Assembly (NCBI GenBank): GCA_026260175.1
Contig: JAKCWW010007149.1
Location: forward strand, 3,718 to 30,032
Origin: Reticulitermes lucifugus
Lineage: Eukaryota > Arthropoda > Insecta > Blattodea > Rhinotermitidae
Direction of reading: 5' to 3'
DNA length: 26,315 bases
Positions 8,830 to 18,099 of the stretch are shown one piece after another (positions within the stretch are counted from its first letter, which is position 1; each line of letters starts with the position of its first letter). The notes below the pieces were generated by a model. That model saw nothing but the letters and a program-made list of their open reading frames with translations, searched no databases and was not told where the DNA came from. The position numbers and the translations under genes were made by a program.

Positions 8830-10140
8830 TGTTACAGTTCGCGTGAGCATTGACAGTACATGAACGTTACAGTTGAGTACAGCAATACTTCGTCCTTTTT
8901 GTGAAACACAAATCCAGTCTGGACAAACAGTGTGTTGGCGGAATATCAACTGGCCACAGGCCATGAGCGTGGCCTGCTTTGTAAGATGTACCTAAATATT
9001 CTTCAGCCTTAAGTGAGATAGGAAAACCGACTTAAAATTTGACACGCAAGCCGTAAATTATGAAATGCCCTCAGGGACGTAGATTAACGTACCATTATTT
9101 TTTAACACCGGAAAGGTTTAGTTTCGAAAAAATTCAGCATTTAACTACTTTAAATTAACTGCGAGTTTTGGTATTGACTAAACCACATAATAAGCCTTAT
9201 GCAAGAAGTGTACTTCAAAGCCGCTCGCGATTAATGGACTATCACATTGTCATAAAGCCGCTACATTTTCACTATGCAGTGGCATTCGTCAAACACTTCA
9301 AGTACTGAGTGTGATTAATTTAGTGGGGTAGGGGAGCTCTACCCTTGCTTCATATCTTCTTCACTTCTGTGTGCATCATCCTCCACCATCACCACACCCT
9401 GCCACTTCTCAACTACTTGACTACGACGGCGATGATGACGAGAAACTGGAGATGTTTCTCCTACCGTTATAACAAACACCAACCAAGCAACCCCAAGTTT
9501 CATCTCAATTCAACTCAACACATCCAAAAAGCAAACTTGACTAGACGAGGGTGAGTGGTTGATGTTGGAGATAGATGTTGCTGGTTCTCTGTTGTAGGAG
9601 AGGAAGCAGGGCGAAGTGGGGAGGAGAGTGAATGCTTCACTTCTGTAAAGTCAACAATACCAACTAAAATCCTCTTTATCTCACTGCTGCTACGTCTGCT
9701 TTTCAAGCCTGTGTTTTCACACACTGGATGTTCCTCATCAGAGACTGTTTCTCCTGGACGAAGTGTATTCCTTATTAGCAAATATACCGAGGCACGTCGG
9801 CATGGAAGTCGTGAGACAGGGTTTGTGTGTTACTCAGACCGTAATGATTGCGAAGACACGTGATCAGTGATAAAGGTTTGCATTGTGTTTTGTGGAGTGG
9901 TTGTTCGCAACTGGCTTCATGGAAGGGTGTCAGGCCGGCCAAAAGCATGATTAAAGGGGGAGAGGGAAATCGTCTTTCGAATTAGTCTCAACTTGTATCC
10001 TGCTAATTCCGAATTTTTGGGAAATTTTGCAATGAATTTGTGTTTAAAGAAATCGATACATTTGCACAGTTTCTGTAGGTTTATATTAAGAATACCGATT
10101 AATTCGGTACACAGTAACATAGGAGGTTGCTGGTTTTAGT
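8830..10140. other. Non-coding sequence; unrecognised low-diversity block 9330-9870
   Basis: No gene is supported. Around 9330-9870 there are overlapping open frames on both strands (9555-9863 +, 102 codons; 9515-9781 -, 88 codons) in locally GC-richer sequence. This could be a piece of a dispersed repeat or of a retroelement, but no domain is recognisable. The rest shows nothing. Confidence 0.35.
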
Positions 10141-10142
10141 GT

Positions 10143-10293
10143 AGGGGTGCACAAATCCCTGGTGTCAGGTTTCCAGGGCGACTAAATTGTGTACATTGGG
10201 CCCTCAGTATGGACCTGGCTTCATGTCACCATTCTGTCGCCTAGGATTTGGAGGTGGCTTTAAGACTTCTGGAAAACTTGTGCAATCATAGAT
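10143..10293 (+). mobile_element. ~155-bp MITE, copy 1 (GGGGTGCACAAAT termini)
   Basis: The left terminus is AGGGGTGCACAAATCCC; the right terminus has decayed to ACTTGTGCAATCAT. Internal blocks CCAGGGCGAC(T)AAATTGTGTAC, GGACCTGGCTTCATGTC and TGTCGCCTAGGATTTGG align with the copies at 12461 and 13589. It has no coding capacity and is probably hAT-mobilised. It abuts the fold-back element starting at about 10298. Confidence 0.7.
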
Positions 10294-10352
10294 GTGTTAA
10301 CCAAACCAAGAAATGCACATAAGTGTATGGAAGTGTATTATACACACCGTGT

Positions 10353-10398
10353 ACCTCCTACAAGTTTCGGCCACTCCTGTGGCTATCTTCAAGGAGGT
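10353..10398 (-). ncRNA. Hammerhead ribozyme candidate, left arm of fold-back element
   Basis: On the minus strand, stem I is ACCTCC (10398-10393) with GGAGGT (10358-10353), six perfect pairs. The core is TTGAAGA (10392-10386; C3 replaced by T). Stem II is GCCAC/GTGGC with loop AGGA (10383-10370). GAA is 10368-10366. Stem III is AC/GT around TT (10365-10360), and A10359 is at the cleavage position. The perfect stem I supports real ribozyme ancestry. The U at C3 and the 2-nt stem III loop predict weak or no activity. Confidence 0.5.
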
Positions 10399-10772
10399 GA
10401 ATTTCAAAGGATAGATACATCGAAATATTACAGAAGTATTGGAACCAATGTACAGATATAAACTATTAAATTATAAAAACAATACACGGTTTAAAATACG
10501 TATTGAAGATTAAAAAACAAAAAAAAAAGTATTTTTGATTGATTCTGGTGGGTAACGAGTGTTATGTGTGCAGTATTTTCCTTTCAGGATGGTGATCTAC
10601 TAGACACATAATACTCGATTACCCATCAGAATCAATTACACAGTTTTGTATGTATTTTAATCTTTAATGTGTATTTTAAACAATGTATCGCTCTTTAGAA
10701 TATTTAATATATGTGCATTGGTTCTAATACTTCTGTAATATATCGATGTATCTGTCCTTTGTAATGCACCAT

Positions 10773-10813
10773 CCCTGAAGATGGTCACATGAATGGCCGA
10801 AACACGTATGAGG
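10773..10813 (+). ncRNA. Decayed hammerhead motif, right arm of fold-back element
   Basis: The core CTGAAGA (10775-10781) is intact. Stem II GGTCA/TGGCC (10783-10798, one G-U pair, 6-nt loop) and GAA (10799-10801) are present. The stem III/cleavage part (ACACGTATGA) no longer closes with UH, and stem I is reduced to CC/GG. It is the counterpart of the left-arm copy at 10353-10398. Confidence 0.35.
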
Positions 10814-10868
10814 TATACAGTGTGTACAATATATTTTCATACACTTATGTGCATTTGTTTGTTTCGTT

Positions 10869-12460
10869 ATATATAATTGCTTAATACACGGTTATGGCTC
10901 ATTTAAAATTGTGTACGCCTGTTCTTTTGTGTCATAGCTTGGAGCTTAATCGCTAGGATTCCCCCCCCCCCCGAGTCGTCCAGGGTTCGAAAGGAATAAC
11001 ACAAGCCATTAATTTATGGTTTTAGCTCGTTAAATGTCCCAGCAGCTTTAAGGATCATGGTTATGAACTTTCGGAAAGTTGAATTGTGGATTTTGGGATT
11101 GTAGAGAGCCGTTACCACGCGCCTTTGTGCTTGATGTGTCGTAGTGTGTACCTGTTGTAGCATAACAGACACTACGTGGTGTACATTACCGGTACTGCTC
11201 CAATATTTGACAATATTTGACTGAGTGCGCTGCGGTGACGTCACTGCCTGTGTGCACACAGAGAAGTGGGTCGCGCATTCGTCATGCTCTTCGTCCCGCG
11301 TGGTCATCGACAGGCGATGTGTGCCTTTGGCTTGTTCGATCAGTTAACTGCGGTCGTAAGTGTAATACCTATGACGTTTGATGTTTGTGAAGACACAGTT
11401 TACACAGAATTGACCCCCCCAAAACGGGGCAGTATTTCGAAAAGGGGGGGAAAGAAGAATTTCAGGCAAGAGATTCTTTTTTTGTTCCTTGATGACGGTA
11501 AACAAGACACCTGGGCACAGCGAGTAGACAGTTGTCCCGCATTTATTTAAACAAATGCATTATTTACTCCGTTATTTATACTCATTGTTTGATCGTGGTC
11601 AATGAAAAATAGTTGAATTATGTGTGGGCTGTTAGAAACATGACATGAAATTCAAGAACCTGTTTTCCATAGCGTTGCTATTTCATTTGTCTATTGTCCG
11701 TGAAAGTCCGTATTTCTGTTAAAATTTTACGAAGTTATTTTGCAGACCGAGACGTGCTTGTTACTGTGAATCTCTTGTGTTGGAAGTCTTCACCGATCGG
11801 TTTAAGTGAGCGCAGGGGCGATAGCTGAAGAATCAGGAGACTATTTTATCGGAGCGACATAACTTGAACAACTCTGCAGTGGCTTGCTGAAGACACGTGA
11901 TGGTATCAGTCTCTTATTATCGATGATAATTAGGTTCAGACGAAACGTCCTCACATCTGAATGCATGTCTGCGCGTCACATGTGTGATAGTAAGTAAAAT
12001 GTTTTGCACAAGAATGTACATACCTGAATTTCTCTAAGTACGTGCTTTATATACCGTATGTCTCGTCTCGTGAGACGCAACCTCCCTGAAAAATGCCCTA
12101 AAATCACCCTGCATCTTAACATCGCATGATGAATTGTTACGTAAGTGGGATATTAAATCCGCGATTAATATCTTGCTAATTACAGGGCACACATCTTTTC
12201 ACTTTTAGCGTCTTATGAGGCGAGGATTACGATATTTGAGGTTATCCAAATATGTGAGCTACTTCAGAGTGGATATCAGTCTGTCATTTATCATTCATCT
12301 GTCGGCCTTCCAGTGTACACTGTATACATTTACAATCGTGTTTTTATTATGTTCTTCAGACTGTAATGACCGAGCAGGAGAACAAACGAGGTCACTGACT
12401 TCAGACTAATTGAAAAGAGCTTTGGGAGCAATTGGCGATGAAATGCTACGATATGTATGT
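10869..12460. other. Non-coding sequence, homopolymer-rich
   Basis: No domain is recognisable in the frames at 11014-11307 (-), 11266-11550 (+) or 12215-12409 (+). C or G runs occur at about 10962-10973, 11406-11412 and 11444-11450. No mobile-element termini were found. Confidence 0.4.
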
Positions 12461-12618
12461 CAGGGGTACACAAATCCCGGTCGTCCGGGCGACGAAATTT
12501 TGTACCATGGCTCCTAATATTTGTGGGTTCTCAGAGCGGAACATTGCCTTATGTCGCCCATCTGGCGTCTAGAATTTTTAATTGGCTCCTAGATTTTTGG
12601 AATATTTGTGCACCCCTG
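12461..12618 (+). mobile_element. ~155-bp MITE, copy 2 (complete)
   Basis: The termini are CAGGGGTACACAAATCC at the left and ATTTGTGCACCCCTG at the right, an inverted pair with one mismatch over the outer 14 bases. Internal blocks GGGCGACGAAATTTTGTACC and ATGTCGCCCATCTGGCGTCT match copies 1 and 3. Flanks look alike (TGTATGT, TATATGT) but no clean 8-bp duplication is visible. Short open frames inside are chance. Confidence 0.85.
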
Positions 12619-13588
12619 TATATGTCATTAGTCATGTCGTGTATGTCGTCTGAACATACTGAAGACAAGTCGTAGCATCTACTGTATTGACAGTAGGGCA
12701 GGAAAAATAACTTTGCGGCTAAGTTTATGTAGGCGCGCTTGCAGAACGTGGTGCCAACTTAACAAGGAAAAATTAGAAAGAATTGCATCGTTGACGTGTT
12801 GCGAAATGAGCGTCGCCGTAAAATTTTAATATAGACCATGAAATGTCTGATAGAAGATGGTAAGATGGGTAACGTAACCGAGATACCGCAACAAGAAGGC
12901 AGAGGCTGTAAATAATTTGAAGGGAGCAGCTCAATTGAAGTAGTCTGTGAACTGTAAGTAAGTTTGAGGAACGGGACGTCAGGTAAACTGCAACAGATTT
13001 ACCGAGGGCGGCGAAATAACTGTGCTGAAAGGGGGTTAAACTAATGCTTGCTGTGGCATGTTAACACGCAGAAAATATTATATAGCTCCCGGACGTGGCA
13101 GTGAACTTCACCATACTGACCACCCTTGGGATACTTTCTAAGGGAAAATGCAAAGAAAAAAAAATGCACTAAAAATTTACCAGCAGGTTTAGCTTTGAAA
13201 GTGTTGTTAAAGGGACCAGTGGCATGGGTTATGTTCGTAACTTAGACGCAGCTTTCTTTAAAATGTATTATTTAAAGTTGTGTGGATGCTCCGTTCTTTA
13301 CAGCACCTCAACGATAATATTGCCGATGCCGAGGAGCAAAATGTTACCGACTATACTGCCTTGACTGTAATTGTGCTAACGGGCTGCAGTATGTAGACCA
13401 TCATGTCTACAACCCCTGTGAAGATTTTTGTTGCGAGGCAGGCTTAAACTTTCGCACAACTCGGAAACGTTAAAACGACCGCACGAGTGACAGTTGGATC
13501 TTTTCTAAAGCACAGTTCCAAGTTGAGGATCAGTCATCGCCTGCTTCAGGAATACAGGCGAATGTAAAGTGTGTGTATTGGTATAGTA
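12619..13588. other. Non-coding sequence, nothing recognised
   Basis: No open frame of note, tRNA-like box or terminal repeat was found. Confidence 0.4.
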
Positions 13589-13749
13589 CAGGAATGCAGA
13601 ACTTTTACAAAATTCCGGGAGTTATCTAAAAATTTGCCAAATAAGTGACATGTAGCAAGTTCCATCCTGAGGACCCACATACTTACGGCGCCACCGTACA
13701 AAAATTTAATCGTCTGGGCGAGCTGGCGCCTGGGATTTGTGCACCCCTG
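13589..13749 (-). mobile_element. ~155-bp MITE, copy 3 (reverse orientation)
   Basis: The right end GGGATTTGTGCACCCCTG (13732-13749) is intact. The left end has drifted to CAGGAATGCAGAACTTTT (13589). The minus-strand internal order is GGCGCCAGCTCGCCCAGACG, then ATTTTTGTACGG, then GGAACTTGCTACATGTCAC, matching copies 1 and 2. Flanks GTATAGTA (13581-13588) and GTCTATTT (13750-13757) match at five of eight positions, compatible with an old 8-bp hAT duplication. Confidence 0.75.
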
Positions 13750-14440
13750 GTCTATTTTATGTACACATGGCTGAAATGTAGTGCTGTAATCCGCATTCTC
13801 TTCCTCTTTGTTAATTAGAAATTTAGAAATAAATTCAATGTGATATACGTTTGACATTTCTGATTATTCATCTAATGAGGCCACTTCGAGAGAAGTTACC
13901 TGAACATTTGGAGCCCTAGATATTCTGGACATCCATTAATAGCTCTCACAATTCAACAGCACTTTTCGCTAAGTGATCCCCACTTTAAATACGCATGGGA
14001 AAACGAATATTATACACCATCAAACAAAAGCCCCATCAGTTTAATTTTTGTAACATTTCAGCCTTTCAGTTTTGTATTTCAGTCTCTTTATTACACGGGC
14101 CTATGCAGTTCGTAGTAAAAGAAAAGTCTAAGTAGTCTCGCAGCAAAATTTTCCTATATTTATTTATGCTTATGTCTGATAAACTCAGTGCATTCCATAT
14201 GTTTTCACATACGCTGACTGACTGTGTAACACATATATAATTTTCCATCGTGATGTTAACACATAAGTCCGGTGACTACGTTTCAACTTCCTGCTTAGCT
14301 CTGTGGGCCTGCTCAAGAGCATCTCCCGTGCCTTACTGAAACATCTTTAATATGGCCAATTTAATTTATTTCTTTCTGTTGCTTACTCGTCAGATCTTAA
14401 TTCCGTAATATGTTAATATTCGTCCACTTAAATGGATTTC
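13750..14440. other. Non-coding sequence, nothing recognised
   Basis: The only notable open frame (14066-14248, minus) has no recognisable domain. No repeats were found. Confidence 0.4.
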
Positions 14441-14698
14441 GCCGATCCCAGTCGCCGCGCGGTCTAAGGCGTGGGTCTGCGGCTTTCCGCTTGCTGGGGG
14501 GATTGCGGGTTCGAATCCCGCCGGGGTCATGAATGTCTGTCTCTTGTGAGTGTTGTGTGTTGTCAGGTAGAGGTCTCTGCGCCGGGCCTATCACACGCCC
14601 GGATGAATCCTACCGAGTGTGGTGTGTCTGCGTGTGATACCGAAACCTCAACAATAAGGAGGACTAGGCCCACTAGGGCTGTCTAGCCATTGGGGGAA
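14441..14698 (+). mobile_element. tRNA-derived SINE (family B) with 11-bp target duplication
   Basis: The head looks like a tRNA: an A-box-like CGCGCGGTCTAAGGCG (about 14455-14470) and a consensus B box GGTTCGAATCC (14508-14518), followed by CGCCGGGGTCATGAATGTC. The body ends around TAGCCATTGGGGGAAA. AAATGGATTTC (14430-14440) and AAACGGATTTC (14699-14709) form an 11-bp flanking duplication with one mismatch. This supports a single retrotransposition event and defines both ends. The frames it contains are by-products. Confidence 0.88.
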
Positions 14699-14721
14699 AA
14701 ACGGATTTCAGTTCTCTAGAA

Positions 14722-15015
14722 CAGCGGTCGCCAACCATTCGGACCTCACGGACCACTAAACTCACAATTTTGAATCCCGCGGACCACTAACATGATTTTT
14801 TTTTAAAAAGGTACAAATATCTATAAAATAATTATCATAAAAGTTTCATTTTATTAATATGAAATGCACTTGTTTAATTATAAAAAAATGATTAGTGTGA
14901 TATTTGTTGCTGCTTGTTTGAAATAAGTATAATAAACATAAAAATTGCAAATAATGTCCAAATTTCTCCACGGACCACCAAAATTTTCTCGCGGACCACC
15001 GGTTGGCGACCGCTG
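14722..15015. mobile_element. 294-bp hAT MITE with long terminal inverted repeats
   Basis: The left end CAGCGGTCGCCAACC and the right end GGTTGGCGACCGCTG are perfect inverted repeats. CGGACC(T)CACGGACCACTAAA-like and GCGGACCACC blocks extend the terminal structure. Flanks CTCTAGAA (14714-14721) and TTCTAGAA (15016-15023) agree at seven of eight positions, an 8-bp hAT target duplication. The interior is AT-rich and non-coding. It lies only 13 bp past the target duplication of the preceding SINE. Confidence 0.93.
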
Positions 15016-15023
15016 TTCTAGAA

Positions 15024-15885
15024 TGAACAACAGATAACAGAAATCGCCCTAGTACAAATGGAACTTATTTGGTACACCCACGTCATAGGTAATTGAAGTA
15101 AAATAATGTCCGATGCTTAGAGCAGTTACAAAGGATGGATGACACACGAATATCAGAACGAGTGGAAGAAGAGATATCGACCGCCCAAGAAAGAGATGGG
15201 AAGCTGAAAGTGGAACATGAAGGAGAGGAAGATGATATCAGAACTGCTTGGGCTTGTTTTATTAATGAACGAGTGTAACTTGGGGAACAAGTTATTGGTA
15301 ACACAAGTGCGTACTCTTTTCTTCCTTTAATCGAAGTGATGCATATGGCTGGCGTGGGGCTGTAATGGTGTGAGTTGGCGCTCGAGGGTTTAGAAGGAGA
15401 GGCAGGCCGTAGAAGTATGCTATTAGGAGCTCTTAGTCTCAGGGGCTGCATGATGGACTGTTTAAAATGCACGAAATTACAGGTTTCGCCAAGCTGCTAT
15501 TATGTATTCGAAATGTGCCCAAAAAAGTGTGGACAAAGAAGGTTCCCTGAGGAGTAAAGCAATTTCTCTCCCTGTTATTACATACAAGCCTACAGTTAAA
15601 CTAAAATAGAAAAGAAAGAACTGTGTTCTTGTATTCATTGTTATGGGAATGAGTGATACGGCAGTCGTTAATATAAACTGCTGTTTAAAAGACACAATGG
15701 TAACCCCCTGCCATTGCGGGCATAACAGCGCTCATTTGAATTTGACTCCTTCCTTCTTAAGTTATCACAGCGATACTTGATTATAGTTTCAGAATGCGTC
15801 CAGTTCTAAGACTGTTGTAAATAAGTGACCAGTCAGACCAGGGCGAATGGCTCACTGAACACAGAGCCATGAATATATTAGTTCA
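15024..15885. other. Mostly unrecognised; possible LINE-type coding scrap near 15133-15220
   Basis: Around 15173-15212 the + strand reads DIDRPRKRWEAESG. RPRKRWE resembles a short motif seen near the C-terminus of some LINE-like reverse transcriptase ORFs, and an adjacent frame reads RWMDDTRISER. The frames do not join and the match is too short to assign. The 129-codon minus-strand frame at 15083-15472 is serine-rich and looks like its antisense shadow. Nothing else was recognised. Confidence 0.3.
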
Positions 15886-15893
15886 GTTGTTCC

Positions 15894-16326
15894 CAAAGTG
15901 TGCTCCGCGGATCTGGGATCCGCGACCAGTTTCCAGGGGATCCGCGGATACATTTCTGTAATGGCTCTTTCGAAGTTAACTTATTTTTTTAAGTAAAGGG
16001 ATAATGTTTTGTCAAAAATAATCGAGGAACTTCTTTAATTGGCGATATGTTTATTTCGTATGTCCATTACAATATCTAATTAAGAAACACCCTGTACCCA
16101 CGAAGCGAGCGACAATCGTTTTAATCAAGGTCAAATCACGCAATGCATTGTTACGTATGCTACAGGTATGTATTAGTGTATCTAAAGTAAGTTTTGAGGT
16201 ATAACTTTTTAATTTTGTATATCTGTCGTGCGGACACTATATTTACGTCAGCAAGGATGTGAGGATCCGTGGTTATTTTTCGAAGCCAAAAGGGTTCCGC
16301 GAACAGAACATTTTTGGGAAACACTG
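15894..16326. mobile_element. 433-bp hAT-type MITE
   Basis: The left end CAGTTGTTCCCAAAGTGTGC and the right end TTTGGGAAACACTG are inverted repeats with two mismatches in the outer 14. Subterminal CTCCGCGGATC and GGTTCCGCGAACAG blocks are also inverted. Flanks TATTAGTT (15886-15893) and GATTAGTC (16327-16334) match at six of eight positions. The TTCCCAAA-type terminus is common among hAT elements. No transposase is present. Confidence 0.87.
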
Positions 16327-16524
16327 GATTAGTCGGAATTTGGCTTCGCCTTAGCTTGATAGTTCCCATAAGTTTATTGTGGTGTGTTGTGACGTATTGT
16401 TAAACATTTTAGGGCCTCTGAGTGTGTCAGAAGGGTGTGGTGTGGGTAAAGCTATTGAATTATATTATCCCACCGGCAAGTATGGTTTCATATGCATTCC
16501 ACAACGAGAAACACAAGCTTCTAA

Positions 16525-16627
16525 CTGAATATTAACCAACAAATGCACTTTCACTATTAAATTTTAATAATAGTATAAAATTTTCCCCGACATATATTTC
16601 GGTCAACTGTTGTCCATCATCAGGGGG
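16525..16627 (-). mobile_element. End fragment of the hammerhead-bearing element family
   Basis: Read on the minus strand: a hammerhead motif (16627-16585), then GGGGAAAATTTTATACTATT, then TAGTGAAAGTGCATTTGTTG and GTTAATATTCAG. This tail matches 5623-5686. No second inverted arm was found within the following ~1 kb, so this is a single end or a truncated copy. Confidence 0.75.
16585..16627 (-). ncRNA. Type I hammerhead ribozyme candidate with GUC cleavage site
   Basis: On the minus strand: stem I CCCC (16627-16624) with GGGG (16588-16585); core CTGATGA (16623-16617); the extra T (16616); stem II GGACAA/TTGACC with one A-A mismatch and loop CAG (16615-16601); GAA (16600-16598); stem III AT/GT around ATAT (16597-16590); C16589 at the cleavage site, giving the classical GUC. 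All core positions are intact. Position for position it parallels the copy at 5583-5626 with several base changes in the stems. Stem I and the inner stem II pairs are kept, although stem II also gained one mismatch. Confidence 0.6.
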
Positions 16628-16713
16628 TTAACTACATTTACGTACGTCCATAAGTTCACTTTGTTATCACAAATATCGTGAGAGCACTGTATAAAACACT
16701 GTTTTTTAAAAAG

Positions 16714-16748
<35 letters not shown>
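16714..16748 (+). repeat. (TAC)n microsatellite
   Basis: About eleven uninterrupted TAC units. On the minus strand they create artificial poly-serine or poly-valine open frames at 16603-17164, which are not genes. Confidence 0.97.
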
Positions 16749-17585
16749 ATGTGATCTCTTTTCCATTGTGGCAAGGGGCCTGTGATGAATCGTCCATGCG
16801 TATGCTGTGCGTAGATAGCTTGGAGTTGTTGCAGTTGCTTAATAGTGGAATATACACGACGTTTCGGAAGTTGACTATACTCCTTCCTGATAAGCTGTCG
16901 TGCAAACACTGATGTCATTGGTATCGAAAATGGGAGGAACAGATATATTTGGCAGTAGGCTGATAGCTGAAGACAGATGAATATGCAGTCAATTACCACA
17001 GGTCGTGTAAGCTTATATAAGCGTGTAATATTAAATATGATTGAGCCAATGGACTTGCGCAGTAATCTGACAGTGGTGTACCCACTACCGTCACTGTTTG
17101 AAGTGACTGTGGATCCTTTTTCGAAGAAGAAGTTGTTGAAGTCAAATGTGTGACAAGCGTTCATAATATAAATAAGGTCCTTTCGCTGTAACTGTTGGCT
17201 GTCAGAAAACCTTCTATGGTATTTGCTTTCTGTATTAACTCAATATTGGCTGTGTAAATAAGAGAGCGATGTAAGTGCACAAGTGCTGGGGATGTACAAT
17301 AAGTTAGGCAAGTAGGACGAAAGGCATTGGTAGGTCAAAAACTGAAGTCTGCTTCTACGTAATTCCATACGTAAATATAACAGAAAGGTTAGCTTGACCT
17401 AAGTTACGTCCACTTGCTATCCATGTGAATGTTACCACCTCCCTCGGTCTTCAAATAAGTTTTACATCTATATTCATTTTGTATTTGTAGCCACATGCCA
17501 AGCCTACATTAAACCCATAGCTTTCACTGTCCTAACAGCGGGCTTTTTGGACGTAACTGTATTAATCACCAAGTTCCCCCCCATT
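16749..17585. other. Non-coding sequence; weak hammerhead-like trace at 16855-16905
   Basis: On the minus strand 16905-16855 reads TTATCAGGAAGGAG ... ACTTCCGAAACGTCGTGTAT, reminiscent of the CCGAAACG half of the hammerhead motif, but the CUGANGA half is not intact. Otherwise nothing is recognised; the long open frame 16706-17164 owes part of its length to the TAC array. Confidence 0.35.
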
Positions 17586-17588
17586 ATA

Positions 17589-18097
17589 CAGGATGAGCCA
17601 AAAACACCTGACTTTTTTGAAATCTGAAAACCAGCATGCCCGCTATGTGCCCGTCGTCATGTACAGACAGTGATGTGTGGAGTTTAGTTGAGATGGAACA
17701 CTGGCCACTGCAACACCGCATTGCGGCAGTGGAATTGTATATCAAAACAGGTCTGTTAACCTCTACACAGCGTGGTTACTGACAGCAGTTTCAAGGACGT
17801 GATGCTCTTTAGCTGCAATACTGTTGTGGGTATCGAAATGGCGTCAGGAAGGACGTCGTCGTTCGGCTCGTACACCTGGCAAAAGAGACGCCATATTGCG
17901 AGGTCCTTTTCATCGCGACTGCAGGAATGTATTTACCGACACGATGGTCGCCTACAAAGTGTAATATTCAAACAGCAATGATTCAGATGAATTCTCATGG
18001 GCTTGGAATGTACATGCTAGTGTTAATAACATTTTTCTACTTTGCCTTAAAATGTTACTTCATTTCCAGCACCGTGAGGTATTTTTGGCGCATCCTG
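17589..18097 (+). mobile_element. Tc1/mariner-type element remnant with TIRs and TA duplication
   Basis: The left end CAGGATGAGCCAAAAACACC (17589) and the right end, read in reverse complement, CAGGATGCGCCAAAAATACC (18097) are inverted repeats. Both are flanked by TA (17587-17588 and 18098-18099), the target site of the Tc1/mariner superfamily. Only 509 bp remain; a broken N-terminal transposase piece lies at 17693-17968, so the catalytic domain has been deleted. Confidence 0.88.
17693..17968 (+). pseudogene. Broken N-terminal (HTH) part of a mariner-type transposase
   Basis: From ATG at 17693 the frame reads MEHWPLQHRIAAVELYIKTG, then STQRGY, an in-frame TGA, QQFQGRDA and an in-frame TAG. 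In another frame it continues WVSKWRQEGRRRSARTPGKR up to about 17968. This is the helix-turn-helix recognition domain seen at the start of many arthropod Tc1/mariner-like transposases (pattern E-W-Q-R-VELY-TG ... QR-F-QF ... T-WV-KWR-EG). Two stops, a frameshift and loss of the catalytic DDE part make it non-functional. It lies inside the TIR-bounded element 17589-18097. Confidence 0.82.
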
Positions 18098-18099
18098 TA

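Larger units (their letters stand above)
10298..10868. mobile_element. Long fold-back (hairpin) element with a hammerhead motif in each arm
   Basis: Two arms of about 265-270 bp (10298-10569 and 10604-10868) are inverted copies of each other over their whole length, separated by only 34 nt. Matching blocks include AAATGCACATAAGTGTATGG with CATACACTTATGTGCATTTG, TTACAGAAGTATTGGAACCA with TGGTTCTAATACTTCTGTAA, and TGATTCTGGTGGGTAACGAG with its inverse near 10611-10630. The arms differ by point changes and small indels, so the duplication is not recent. Each arm carries a hammerhead-type motif (10353-10398 minus, 10773-10813 plus), and the arm ends resemble the tail of the 4997-5686 element (TGCATTT then GTTTGGTTAA). 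A transcript would fold into a long double-stranded RNA. Confidence 0.85.

Noticed and set aside
11887-11955. Another hammerhead (CTGAAGA ... CAGACGAAACG)
   Set aside because: The two core halves are about 50 nt apart with no convincing stem II, and no stem I or UH site could be placed.
14449-14530. A tRNA gene
   Set aside because: A and B boxes are present, but the cloverleaf ends do not pair and the sequence continues into a SINE body with a flanking duplication.
15083-15472. 129-codon minus-strand open frame
   Set aside because: Serine-rich, no domain; the + strand shows LINE-like scraps (RPRKRWE), so this is probably an antisense shadow.
16603-17164. Long minus-strand open frames with poly-Ser or poly-Val runs
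   Set aside because: The runs come from the (TAC)n microsatellite; the remainder has no recognisable domain or start context.
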